Shown piece after piece: positions 45,560 through 55,385 of a DNA stretch of 64,000 nucleotides. Position 1 is the stretch's first letter. Every line of letters starts with the position of its first letter. A program made the translations under genes and the position numbers. A model generated the notes under the pieces. The model saw nothing but the letters and a program-made list of their open reading frames with translations, had not been told where the DNA came from and did not search any database. The DNA is from Locusta migratoria (lineage: Eukaryota > Arthropoda > Insecta > Orthoptera > Acrididae), in NCBI GenBank assembly GCA_026315105.1, contig CM048744.1, forward strand, positions 25,213,759 to 25,277,758. The letters are read 5' to 3'.

Positions 45560-45985
45560 ATTCCATTATGCCACCTTTAGGAAACTGAGATTCAAACCTG
45601 TTCCTTTGTCTTTTACGTGCAAGCGCTCTACCGAATTTTTTTCTTTATTAGTGTGTTCTTCGGTTTGATCAGTTCTTTGCCATCGTTCTTTCGTGTTTCT
45701 TCTCCGATGATCGTGGAGTTCTTGGATCAGTTCTTTGATTACTGAAGACGTTGAGCAGTCTGACCGAGCACGTTGAGCTACCATCCACGCATCCCACTGA
45801 GCTATGCCGGCACGCTTCACGATCGGTCATCACAGATTTACTTCAGCCAGTGTCTCGTTTCGTACTTTCCACACTTCACAGAAGTTCCCCTGCGAACCCT
45901 GCAGGACTACCTCTCCTAGAAGAATCAATAAGGTGGAGACATGTCTTAGCCATAACCTTGAGGATGTTTACAGTATGATATTTTT
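45560..45985 (-). repeat. SINE-B antisense copy, interrupted
   Basis: Antisense tRNA-like start at 45585-45637 (gattcaaacctgttcctttg, then gtgcaagcgctctaccga). It is then interrupted by about 130 bases of unrelated T-rich sequence (45638-45770) and resumes with ttgagctaccatccacgcat through gtactttccacacttcacag and gagacatgtcttagcc. It has the same orientation as 31050-31310. Confidence 0.65.
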
Positions 45986-46007
45986 ACTCTGCAGCAGTGT
46001 ATGGGCT

Positions 46008-46135
46008 GATGTGAAATTTTCTGACAGATTAAAATTGTATGCTGAAACTGGAATTCGACCATCAGACCTTTGCGTTTTGCGGACTAGCGTTCTATCGATT
46101 GAGCTATCGCAACATCCTTTATGGTCCGAACTCAC
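46008..46135 (-). repeat. SINE-B antisense copy, tRNA-like half only
   Basis: aattttctgacagattaaaa, antisense B box ggaattcgaccatcag, then gcgttctatcgattgagcta. Diverged and truncated. The next SINE-B copies face the other way. Confidence 0.7.
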
Positions 46136-46200
46136 ATGTTTCCGCCTTACGGTTTCTACCTCGTGTGCTAGTCCTGAAAGGGTCGTAGAAGAACTTCTTG

Positions 46201-46500
46201 GAAAGTAGGAGGCGAGGTACTGGCAGAAGTGAAGTTGTGAGGCGGCATCGTGAGTCATGTCGGGATAGCACAGTCGGTACTGCGCTTGCCCGCGAAAGGC
46301 AAAGGTCCCAGGTTCGAGTCCCGGTTCCGGCACACAATTTTAATCTGCCAGGAAGTTTCATATGAGCGCACACTCCGCTGCAGAGTGAAGTTTCATTCTG
46401 GAAACATCCCTTAGGCTGTGGCTAAGCCATGTCTCCACCATATCCTTTCTTCCAGGAGTGCTAGTCTTGCGTGTTTGCAGGAGAGCTTCTGTGAAGTTTG
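46201..46500 (+). repeat. SINE-B tandem unit 1 (300 bp)
   Basis: A full unit: gaaagtaggaggcgaggtac, then the tRNA-like core gggatagcacagtcggtact ... gtcccaggttcgagtcccgg ... ttccggca. It continues with ttaatctgccaggaagtttc, gctgcagagtgaagtttcat and the body through agccatgtctccaccatatc to tgtgaagtttg. The next unit begins exactly 300 bases later and is almost identical. Confidence 0.92.
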
Positions 46501-46688
46501 GAAAGTAGGAGGCGAGGTACTGGCAGAAGTGAAGTTGTGAGGCGGCATCGTGAGTCATGTCGGGATAGCACAGTCGGTAGTGCGCTTGCCCGCGAAAGGC
46601 AAAGGTCCCAGGTTCGAGTCCCGGTTCCGGCACACAATTTTAATCTGCCAGGAAGTTTCATATCAGCGCACACTCCGCTGCAATTTTA
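46501..46688 (+). repeat. SINE-B tandem unit 2, 3'-shortened
   Basis: Repeats 46201-46381 with only about two substitutions seen (tactg/tagtg at 46278/46578 and atatgag/atatcag near 46363/46663). It then stops at gctgca and restarts with attttaatctgccaggaagt, a small internal duplication. Confidence 0.92.
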
Positions 46689-46774
46689 ATCTGCCAGGAA
46701 GTTTCAACTTCTATGATGTTTGGAAGGTAGGAAGCAAGCTATTGACGGAAGTGAAGGCGGCCAAGAAGCATGCT
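46682..46774 (+). repeat. Diverged third SINE-B-related unit leading into the tRNA-like array
   Basis: attttaatctgccaggaagt, then gatgtttggaaggtaggaag and gacggaagtgaaggcgg, correspond to the pre-tRNA part of the 300-bp unit with many substitutions. The tRNA-like array follows at once. Confidence 0.75.
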
Positions 46775-47280
46775 GGGATAGCTCAGTCGGTACAGCGCTT
46801 GCCCAGCAAGGCAAAGGTCACAGGTTTTAATCCCGGATAGGGATAGCTCAGTCGGTGCAGCCCTTGCCCACCAAGTCAAAGGTCCCAGGTTCTAATCCCA
46901 CATCGGGATAGCTCAGTCGATACAGCGCTTGCCCACCAAGGCAAAGGTCCCACGTTTTAATCCCGGATCGGGATAGATCAGTTGGTACAGAGTTTGCCCA
47001 CGAAGGCAATGGTCCCAGGTTTTAATCCCGGATCAGGATAGCTCAGTCGGTACAGCGCTTGCCCAACAAGGCAAAGGCCCCAAGTTCGAATCCCGGATCG
47101 GGATAGCTTAGTCGGTACAGCGCTTGACCACCTAGGGTAAAAGTCTCAGGTTCGAATCCCGGATCGGGATGGCTCAGTCGGTACATTGCTTGCCCACCAA
47201 AGGCAAAAGTCTCAGGTTTGAATCCCAGATCGGGATAGCACAGTTGGTACAGCGCTTGCCCACGAAACGCAAAGGTCCCA
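46775..47280 (+). repeat. Tandem array of about eight tRNA-like units, 65-66-bp period
   Basis: Units begin at 46775, 46840, 46905, 46970, 47035, 47100, 47166 and 47232 (lengths 65, 65, 65, 65, 65, 66, 66 and a partial last unit). Each starts gggatagctcagtcggtac (D arm, A box), continues cgcttgcccaccaaggcaaa (anticodon-arm-like) and ends caggttcgaatcccggatc (T arm, B box). Compared with the SINE-B tRNA-like core, each unit lacks the 3' acceptor strand. The gatc before each unit replaces it, so units could not fold as complete tRNAs. Diverged but in register. Confidence 0.92.
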
Positions 47281-49990
47281 TGATGTTAGCGGCTCTTTTC
47301 ATATCGAATGGACTCGGTTCGGAAGACCAACTGTAGAAAATTTGACTTCTTGAGAGTCCATTTGCAACCATTCATGGACTTCAGTTCGCAGACAACGATG
47401 GATTTTTTACATATGACAATTATAATTTCTTTTCTAGTACGGTATCATATTTTCTCCTGCTACTTCTTTATCATCTTGCCATTCTTTTGAAACTTCTTCG
47501 ACGTTTATAATTTTGTTAAATAATGTTGTCCTCATTTCCTGTAATTTACTACTACCATTCTTCATACTTTCTATCCCAATTTCTCATGGACTGACTGCTT
47601 GTCGATTTGCAACGTTCATAAAAATTATTTTACTGTATATTTATATATTCTTATAGATCTACTAATATCTATTTCATGTTCTGAAAAAGTCTCAGTTTCT
47701 TCTAATGTTCTTTTAATAAGAGTTTTTGCGGTAATTTAGCCACTGATCTAAATTTGTTGAAAGTATGTTGCTTTTATTTCTTGCTACTGCACATATATTC
47801 TTTATCAAGTTCTTTCACTCTGAACTTTTCCTACCTCCAGAATATGGTTTATTGCCGTGCATTTTTATACCAAAATTAACGTTTCCGTCTGGTTATAATG
47901 TTTTTGCCTATTTTTGTGCTTTTTCTATTGTATTTTATCATCCTGATTTGTAGTATTACGGTATTTTAATAATTATTGTTTCTTATTTCCCATTTTCTGT
48001 TCTTTTTCATCCCAAAAGGTCATGTTCTTCTTTTTAATTGGTTGTTTATTCCTAATGCCTCCTACACTGCTTCATGAATGCAAATTTTCTAAAACTTGAT
48101 TATTAATGAAACTGCAACCAGTTGTAGTGAAAATGGTTTTATTATACCAATTTCGGGCACTTACCGCCGTTGTTCTAATTCTGTTTTTTCCCCTTTATAT
48201 TCGGTCAGATTGGCTGCTTTTTTAAAATCAATTATAAAACGGTTACTGCGGCCACAGAAACAAGATTTAGAAAAGTTATACATGTATAACTTATTTATGT
48301 AAATCCTTTTTGACTCAGTTTGCTGTTTAATCTCTGTTGACAGTTTTGTACTTTTTCTATCTCTCTTGCAACATTTAATTTCTCTTTTCTTGGGTTAGCC
48401 GTACAGAAAAATAATCTCTACTACTATTAAATTATAGTCAGTCCTCCACCTTGATCCCATACGCTATAAATGCTGTATTCTTCAATTTGAATCTTAATAC
48501 GCTATTACATAATGTATAATAGATTATAAATTTATGATTTTTTGCATCTACTTGTACTCCTGAATGTATTAATGGTCGTCCAGATTTGTGTACATAATTG
48601 TATTATCTTTCAATGATATAATTTTTAGCAACATCACCAATGATTTGTATAATTAGTTGTTTTGTTTTCCCTTTTCTTCATCCATTTACATCTGTAATGG
48701 GTTGTGTACATTTTCTCATTCAATTTATATAAAAATTTCTGCTTTAGGATTACATTTTCATCTTCAAGTAGGCATGTCCGTATTTAGAACTTTGATCATA
48801 TGTATCCGATTGTTTGCATTTATAATGTTATAATTATTCCGTCTACAGCATCTTCATTTATAATTGAAGTTCCATTTATTATATAGTAAAATATTTTGTC
48901 GTCGTTTTGCCCTTCTCTGTTTTTTTTTTTTTCTTTTTTTTCAGTTGTAATTATATACATACAATTGTACTGTTTCGCTTCCTTTCCTTTTTTCTTTCTT
49001 TCTAGCCGTACAGTCAAGTCCATAGCCATCGTTTCAGTTTCTCGTTTCATTTGTTCCATTTCATTTCGGTGCCGTAGTATGATCCAAGTACTAAATCGTA
49101 AGTCCTTTTTCGTTGCGGAAGTCGTACCTTAGAATCTACCTTCAGAGTCTTTGTTATTCTATAATTCTTACGATTTTCTCCTGTACGAGGAGCTGAGTCG
49201 TGCTCCAAACCCTAATCTAGACGGAAAGGTAGTTTTTATTTGATATTTAGATATCTGACTGCAACTGGCAATTTCTTGCATCAATATTCAACTTTATAGC
49301 GTTCCGTGCACCAATACCGTGTTTGGTGGAAGCTGATACACATAATTATTTCTATTTCATTTCGCGACTCTAGAACCTACGATTCTGAAATGAGTACGAT
49401 TCAAACATCAGCTTTAACCTCATTTGCATTTAAAATCCATTTTATAAAATTTCATTCCCCCAGGCCGAGCGGACAGAGTACATTACTGCATACGCTTTAT
49501 TCATTTAATTATACACCCGATACATAGCGTACGAGACTAAATGGTATCAGATAACCTGTATTTTTTACGTGTCCCACTATTAATCATGACGAAGCGCAAA
49601 AAACTTTAATGTTTATCACAAACATAAGACCCTTACTTTCATTTGCAGTGGCGAGTCGGAAGTCTTTTAAAAACATGCTCTTTGACTAGCACTACCTAAT
49701 TTATAAATGGTACAGTATTTTGGCCCTCTTATCAACAGTGGTTAAATATGAAGAGCAACAAGCTGCTGGATCGTGGATCTGAATTATAGTCGCTTTCTGG
49801 CATTGTTGCCCTTCTGTAAGAGTTTGTACGGGAAAACATTGGTAAAAAAGCGTGAATGGTACAGATAAAATTGAGATACATGCACATGAATATAAGGGTA
49901 AGAAATACAGTGTATGTAAAGACGTTCTTCAGAAACATCAAAATATAAAATAGCAATACACGATTGTGCTGTAGTCTTACAGAAATTAAA
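47281..49990. other. AT-rich region with minus-strand coding traces of unknown origin
   Basis: Strongly AT-rich. On the minus strand several lysine-, asparagine- and isoleucine-rich frames succeed one another from about 49130 to 47400 with few stops. The clearest is 49059-48820 (79 codons; AKQYNCMYIITTEKKEKKK, then DKIFYYIINGTSIINEDAV). A second is a stretch at about 48655-48435 (SGRPLIHSGVQVDAKNHKF and following) broken by one TAA. I cannot name the protein. The style resembles proteins of large AT-rich insect DNA viruses or mobile elements, but composition alone can produce this. Confidence 0.3.
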
Positions 49991-49999
49991 AGTATTGAA

Positions 50000-50211
50000 A
50001 TATGAACTTATCCGAAAGTTCCTGGCAGATGCAAGTTGTAAGGGCGGGACGTGAGTCGTATCGGGATAACTAATGTGGTGGAGCCCTTGCCCCTGAAAGC
50101 CAAAGGTCCCAGGTTCGAGTCCCGGTTCCGGCACAAATTTTAATCTGCCAGGAAGTTTCATATCCGCGCACACTCCGCTGCAGAGTGAAAGTTTCATTCT
50201 GTGGACTTATC
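50000..50211 (+). repeat. SINE-B copy, plus strand, 5'-truncated
   Basis: gcagatgcaagttgtaaggg, tRNA-like core tcgggataactaatgtggtg ... gtcccaggttcgagtcccgg ... ttccggcac, then ttttaatctgccaggaagtt and gctgcagagtgaaagtttca. The D arm is decayed and the B box intact. Confidence 0.85.
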
Positions 50212-50596
50212 TTTTTTTATATGTTTTTATTTTTATATTTTTACTAGCAGAAAACTTTGCGTCGACAGCGTGCTTATTTATTCCAGCCTTACGTTAGCAG
50301 TATTTCCTTCTATTATCTTTTTCTGTTCGCCTTCTACTTCATTCTCTCTTTGTCCATGTCCATGTCGCCCCGCTCTTTCTATTCATCTCCTCATCTTGCC
50401 TCTCTCTGTCCACCTCATCCCACACCTCTGTCTGCCCACCTCACTTTCAGCATTCTCTGTCAATCACCTAATCATCTCTCTTTCGAACTGCTCTTCCAAC
50501 TCCTCACTCCATTGACTTCTCCATCTGTGAAAAACTATACAACTTTGTTCAGTTTAATGGATATCAGTGAAGTTGGAATTAACTTTATTGCAAGGC
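50212..50596. other. Pyrimidine-rich sequence, no recognised feature
   Basis: Long T- and C-rich stretches (tctctctgtccacctcatcc and similar). The overlapping plus frames here are composition products. Confidence 0.35.
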
Positions 50597-50877
50597 AGGG
50601 GCGGCTCGTTCTAAAGGGCCACCGGGGCATGGCCCCACCAGAAAATTTGTGATATACTTTTGCAGTATTATATCAAACAAATGGAGTGTGACACAATCCG
50701 CTCGACATCCTAATACAATTTACAATGACGCGATCAAAAGGTTTCACTTTCTGTCGCTACATCATAGCTGAGGACCTGCTAGCATGTGCCTGGTGGACGT
50801 CTACCCCTCTCTCTTCGTTACGCAGCCATGCCGACAGTGGAGGGTCAGCGGCGGCTGGCTCGTACTCAGTGCACACA

Positions 50878-51228
50878 TCATGCCAAGTAAGCAAGGTAGT
50901 TCCGAGCCGGCGCGATCGCTAGCCGATTGGCCGGCCGCTGTGGCACAGCCCACTGCCTCATAGCGGGCAGCTACAACACCGTCTGTAGAGAAGGCCTCCG
51001 CGCTGGCCGCGTCACACAGAGTAGGCCACGGTCGCGTAGCTCACTGGCTGGTGGATGGGGTGCAGCCCACCGCCTCACACCGACCAGCCAGTGAGCTAGG
51101 CGACCGCAGCCTACTCTGTGTGACATGACCCCCCAGTGCGGAGGCCTTCTCTACAGACGGTGTTGGCAGCCCCTAAGCTAGCGATCGCTCCGGCACGGAA
51201 CTAACCTTTCTTACATGGCATGACGTCT
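50878..51228. repeat. Large imperfect palindrome (about 160-bp arms)
   Basis: The left arm catgccaagtaagcaaggta ... gcgatcgctagc ... accgtctgtagagaaggcct ... cacacagagtaggcc ... agctcactggctgg pairs with the right arm ccagccagtgagct ... cctactctgtgtg ... aggccttctctacagacggt ... gctagcgatcgc ... ggaactaacctttcttacatggcatg. The central loop is about 30 bp (near 51053-51082). Arms are similar but not identical, with small insertions. Confidence 0.85.
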
Positions 51229-51483
51229 GCGCTGGCCACGCTGCAGTCACAGTGACGTGACTGAGCTGTTTCCCTTCGCCCTCCTTGCCCTTCACCCTCC
51301 TTGCCCTTCACCCTTGTGCTGCTTGGAGCCCGGCATCGGTGGCATGGCGGCCTCTCCCCATGCATCCCAGTGAAGCGGGCTGCACCTGTTGCGCTTCCAC
51401 TCTCCACCCGTTGCGCGCCAGTCTGCAGATTCACAGACTTTTGGGCCGGCGACCCTGGGCCATTAGCACCTACGTCATGTCAC

Positions 51484-52075
51484 AGACAAATATGTACAGA
51501 CGGGAAACCTCCGTAAGGGTCACACACTCAGGGGTGCAGGGAGGGAGGGTCAGAGCGGTTCTGTAAGATGTCCCACGATGGCGCTGAGGTCAGAAGCAGC
51601 CCTTTAAAACTGGCCAGAGCAGACGGCAGGTAGCGGCTGTCCACACCACCACCTCCCCTCAAACGACGGACACAGCCGTGGCCTCATGGCAGGCGGCACG
51701 AGCTCTCCTCTCAGCCTCCCCTACACGCTGCCCTCTGATGTGCGAAACCACCCTCAGAAGCGCCTCTGTTATGGTCTACTGGCACCACAGGCAAAAATAT
51801 ACAGCCAGGAAACCTCCGTAAGGGCCCGGTCACATGCTGAGGGGTGCAGGGAAGTAGGGTTACCAGCAGTTCCGTAAGAAGTCCCAGGATGGCGCTGCGG
51901 TCAGAAGCAGCCGTTTAAAATTGGCCCGAGCAGGCGGCAGTTAGCGGCTGTCCCCATCACCACCTCCCCTCAAACACCGGCACACTGGACAGAGCCATGG
52001 CCTCATTGCAGGTGGCGCAAGCTCTCCCCTAACCCTCTCCTCTAAGTCACCCTCGGAAACGCCTCTAGTGTGATC
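51484..52075 (+). repeat. Two tandem copies of a unit of about 300 bp
   Basis: Unit 1 from about 51484 and unit 2 from about 51783 share, in order: ggaaacctccgtaaggg (51502 and 51801), aggggtgcagggag/aggggtgcagggaa, gatggcgctg, gtcagaagcagcc, taaaa-tggcc, ggcggctgtcc-type (agcggctgtcc), caccacctcccctcaaac, acagccgtggcctcat/acagagccatggcctcat and agctctcc. Divergence is roughly a tenth to a fifth. No reading frame is conserved, so it is probably non-coding leader sequence of the hAT element. Confidence 0.8.
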
Positions 52076-52340
52076 TACGGGTACTAAGCCCGGGAACCAC
52101 CTGAAATCTGCTGGCATCTTACGGAACTACGAGGGGAGTGTGGGATAGAGGTTTAGGGAGGGGGGGGCTTCTTCTCTGTATATGATACTCTGTGGTCAGG
52201 TGCCTCACCACATTCCTTCCCCCCTCCTCCGCACCGCCACTTGTCAACAGGAAACGTGTGAAGCAGCAAACAACGCCACCTGTGAGTAGTATTCTGGAGC
52301 TGTGTTGGTGCAACTTGAGTGTCCGTAAACTGAGTATGTA

Positions 52341-53250
52341 ATGAATAAAGCAGAATCTTTGCTTAAAATGCCCTTTCATTTGTTAAGTATGGAAGAGAAG
52401 CTAGAAATCAAGCAATTAGGAGCACATCAACCAAATGATTTCTTGATCCCTCAACTCGATGGAAAGAAGAATAGAACTTGCTGCAATACATGGTTATGTA
52501 AAGCGTCTTGGCTAACTGTGAGGATAGAGAAACGAAAATTGTTTTGTTTCTACTGTGTGTTGTTTGGTGGTGGACAACAGTTGCCTGCAAGGATGTAAAG
52601 CATTTAAGTGAACAACTTAAGAAACACGAGTAGAGTGGACTTCATTTACAAAATGCTTGTAAAAATTAAATTATTTGGCACAATTAACGTTGCTGCTCAG
52701 GTTGATTTGGCGTATAAAATGTCTATCCCAAAACATACTGAATTAGGTACGAAGAACAGACACATTAAATAGAATAGTAGAGTGCTTAATGTTTCGTTGA
52801 ACTCATAAGTTCGCACTAAGAACTCACAATGAAAAACAAGGGTTAGCAAACCTTGGCAATTTCATAGACTAGTTATCTCTTTTGCGAAATCTTGACAGTG
52901 TATTAAATGATCACTTAAGCAGCCCTAGTAATTCCGTGTGACAATATACATAATACAAAATAAGCTTCTGGACCGTTTGTATGAAATTTACATTGAAGAA
53001 CTGATTAAGAGGTTAACGATGCCACTTTCGTTTTTGTGCAAGCTGACGAAACAACAGATATTATGTAAGAAGTCAATTTGTCATCATACTGCGGTATATT
53101 AACGGAAAGAACCAGTTGAAAGATTTCTTTCCTTTGAAAATGTTGATGATAGGACAGCGTATGGACTTAGTGAGGTTTTAAAAATGTGTCTGGAACCATT
53201 TAACACAAATAAAATATTCAAAATTAAAATTAACAGTTGTAGTGTAGGCA
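52341..53250 (+). pseudogene. hAT transposase N-terminal half (TTF-type zinc finger, ZMYM1-like), degenerate
   Basis: ATG at 52341: MNKAESLLKMPFHLLSMEEK, then NDFLIPQLDGKKNRTCCNTW and KLFCFYCVLFGGG. The last holds the C-x2-C half of a TTF-type zinc finger that precedes hAT catalytic domains in this group. The frame stops at 52596-52598. Beyond it, in shifting frames, are HTELGTKNRHIK-type sequence near 52738, THNEKQGLANLGNF near 52822, and QADETTDIM near 53035. The last is the conserved D-(E)TTD block with the first catalytic aspartate. SVILRY-type sequence follows (FVIILRYINGKNQLK near 53073). The C-terminal half is missing. Confidence 0.7.
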
Positions 53251-53669
53251 AAAAAAAAAAAATCAGTTTACGGCGGCTCGCCTCGACGCGGTAGATCGCT
53301 ATCGAGTAGAAGTGTGCATCGCTGCAGCAAACAAGATAACACCTGATATCTGTTCATTTGTCTCACAAATAAAAAAATAAAAAATAAAAAAATGAGCGAC
53401 AGAAAAGTCAAAAAATCTTTCGTTATCTTTACAAACGTCAGTGATCAATTTGTTCTGATTACCACCTTCGCATAGCCGGCTCACGATGTCATGTTCCTAT
53501 CGCTTTAAATTAGTAATTCTAATTATTGCAGACAGATCTTTTAAAATAGTACAGCATCTTTCTTTACTTGTGTGTCTTAGAATTTTTATGAGGAGGCAAA
53601 TTGGTTCAGTTTCTTCCGGCACTGTCTTTCATAAATTGAGAACCTTAGTATTTGTGCCATTCCTTGCGG

Positions 53670-53873
53670 TTAAGTTTGTTTGTTTGTAATTCTATGGACC
53701 AAACTACATTTGCCATCAGTCCTAGTCTTACAAACTACTTAACCTAAATTAAACTAACCTAAGGACAACACACAAATATGCGTGCCCGAGGGAGGATTCG
53801 AACCTCCGACGTGGGAGGCCGCGCTGATCCGTAATGTGGCGCTCCAGACCGCTCGGCTACTCCCGCACGGCGC
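53670..53873 (-). mobile_element. SINE-A, variant subfamily
   Basis: Minus strand: tagccgagcggtctggagcg head with a tRNA-Leu/Ser-like long variable region, B box ggaggttcgaatcctccctc, then gggcacgcatatttgtgtg and a body with aagtagtttgtaagactagg. Body and head differ consistently from the other copies, so this is a separate subfamily. No clear duplication was defined. Confidence 0.85.
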
Positions 53874-54260
53874 GATAAGTAATGGATAGGCCGTTATGCA
53901 ACTTACTGTTGCCACTATTTGGCGAATTACTTATGTCAACATTTAAGAGTTGCTCAGTGACCGGCGGCCAGTGTACACGTGGACAGCAGCTGCTGCACAT
54001 TGTAAGGTAACCGGCTTCTTAATAGAAGAAACTTATTTTCATTTAGTGTGTGCTTTCTTTTACAGTTCTTAAATCCTTAGTGTTCTCGCGTGTTTATCTA
54101 CTAAGAATCGCGTTTAGTTGTCAGTCCAGTTGTTATTTTGATTTATTAGCTCGCGTATACATTTTTCAGATTCGCCGTTAATAAACAGTTTAGTGTTAGA
54201 TCCATATTTTTCGAAGCTCACTGTTTATCAAACTTCTGTGTTCTCAGACATACTTACTTG

Positions 54261-54315
<55 letters not shown>
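54261..54315 (+). repeat. Poly(A) tract, 55 bases
   Basis: Lies 20 bases before the ORF1 start codon and is followed by caacaacaaagg. Such a run inside the leader is odd for a CR1. It could be slippage expansion, or the tail of an earlier insertion whose body is the preceding sequence. Confidence 0.9.
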
Positions 54316-54316
<1 letters not shown>

Positions 54317-54335
54317 AACAACAAAGGTTTTTAGA

Positions 54336-55290
54336 ATGGCTAGGAACTGTGACTGCTGCGAACGGATGGAGGCAGAGTTGGTGATTCTTCGCTCTCAGCT
54401 TCAGGCGGCGTTGGCTTCGCTGGCAACGCTTGAGACTGCGGTGGGTGGGCGCCGCTGTTGTGGGCCGCTCGCGGGGGTGCAGCAGACGCCCTGTGTGTCT
54501 GTTGTGCCCTCCGATCGGCCTGCGGCTGTGGCCAGCCCGCTCACTGCCCGCGAGGAAGTCGCCTCCCAATCCGTGGTGGATTGGGAGGTCCCCTCAGCGC
54601 GTGTCAGGCGGCGTAAGACTTCCCGGGGGACCGAAGTGGAGGCCTCCCCGGTTAGTCTTGCCAACAGATTCGAGGCGCTGTCTGTGGCAGAGGATGTTCC
54701 TGACGCAGATGGTGTCGCTTGTCCTGTACTCGCTCCGCTGCCTTCAAGATCCGGGCACTCACAGAGGGTGGGTTTTATTGGTAGTTGGGAGCTCCAACGT
54801 TAGGCGGGTGATGGAGCCCCTTAGGAATATGGCTGCTAGGGAGGGGAAGAAATCCAATGTGCACTCCGTGTGCAAACCGGGGGGAGTCATTCTAGATGAG
54901 GAACGGGTCCTTCCGGATGCCATGAAGAGCACAGTGTGCAGCAAGCTGCAGGTGGTGGCTCATGTCGGGACCAATGATGTGTGTCGCTTTGGATCGGAAG
55001 AGATCCTCTCTGGTTTTGAGCGGTTATCAGAAGTGGTAAAGACTGCCAGTCTTGCTTGCAAGATGAAAGCGGAGCTCACCATCTGCAGCATTGTCGACAG
55101 GACTGACTGCGGACTTCTGGTTCAGAGCTGAGTGGAGGGTCTGAATCAAAGGCTCAGACGGTTCTGCGACCGTGTGGGCTGCAGATTCCTCGACTTGCGT
55201 CATAGGGTGGTGGGAGTCCACTATACTCAGGAAGCTGCTACACGGGTAGCGGGGGCTGTGTGGCGTGGACTGGGCGGTTTTTTACGTTAG
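54336..55290 (+). pseudogene. CR1 ORF1 with coiled-coil start and SGNH/GDSL-type esterase domain
   Basis: ATG at 54336: MARNCDCCERMEAELVILRS, then a heptad-like leucine/alanine helix, a P/S/V-rich linker and LANRFEALSVAED. A frameshift near 54760 moves to frame 1, where the esterase-type domain is clear: LLVVGSSNVRRVMEPLR (block I, GSS in place of GDS), VVAHVGTNDVCRFG (block III GTND, near 54955-54996) and RFLDLRHRVVGVHYTQEAA (block V, with its histidine). TGA at 55129-55131 interrupts the domain (probably former TGG). The natural end is TAG 55288-55290. Esterase-type ORF1 proteins are known in CR1 elements. The role is thought to involve lipid or RNA-particle handling and is not settled. Confidence 0.75.
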
Positions 55291-55385
55291 GAGGCCTCGG
55301 GAATGTGCAAAGTGGGTTTCAGTCTCAAAGGGGGCAAGTCAGACACAGGAAGAAAGCAAATCTATGAACCATTGGTACAAAAGTT

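Larger units (their letters stand above)
50597..53250 (+). mobile_element. ZMYM1-type hAT transposon, decayed, right end not found
   Basis: The left end caggggcggctcgttctaaa is of the CAGGGGCGGC type that I associate with hAT elements encoding ZMYM1-like transposases, and transposase remnants follow at 52341-53250 on the same strand. Between them lie a large palindrome and a tandem repeat. The transposase stops near an A run at 53250-53262 and no matching right terminus is visible, so the element is 3'-truncated. Confidence 0.55.

Noticed and set aside
46775..47280. CRISPR-like array
   Set aside because: The whole 65-66-bp unit is repeated with no variable spacers, and units carry A-box-like and B-box-like segments. 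The genome is eukaryotic.
54258..54335. Poly-lysine N-terminal extension of the 54336 reading frame
   Set aside because: It is only the translated A run. The ORF1 start at 54336 (MARNCDC) is the sensible one.
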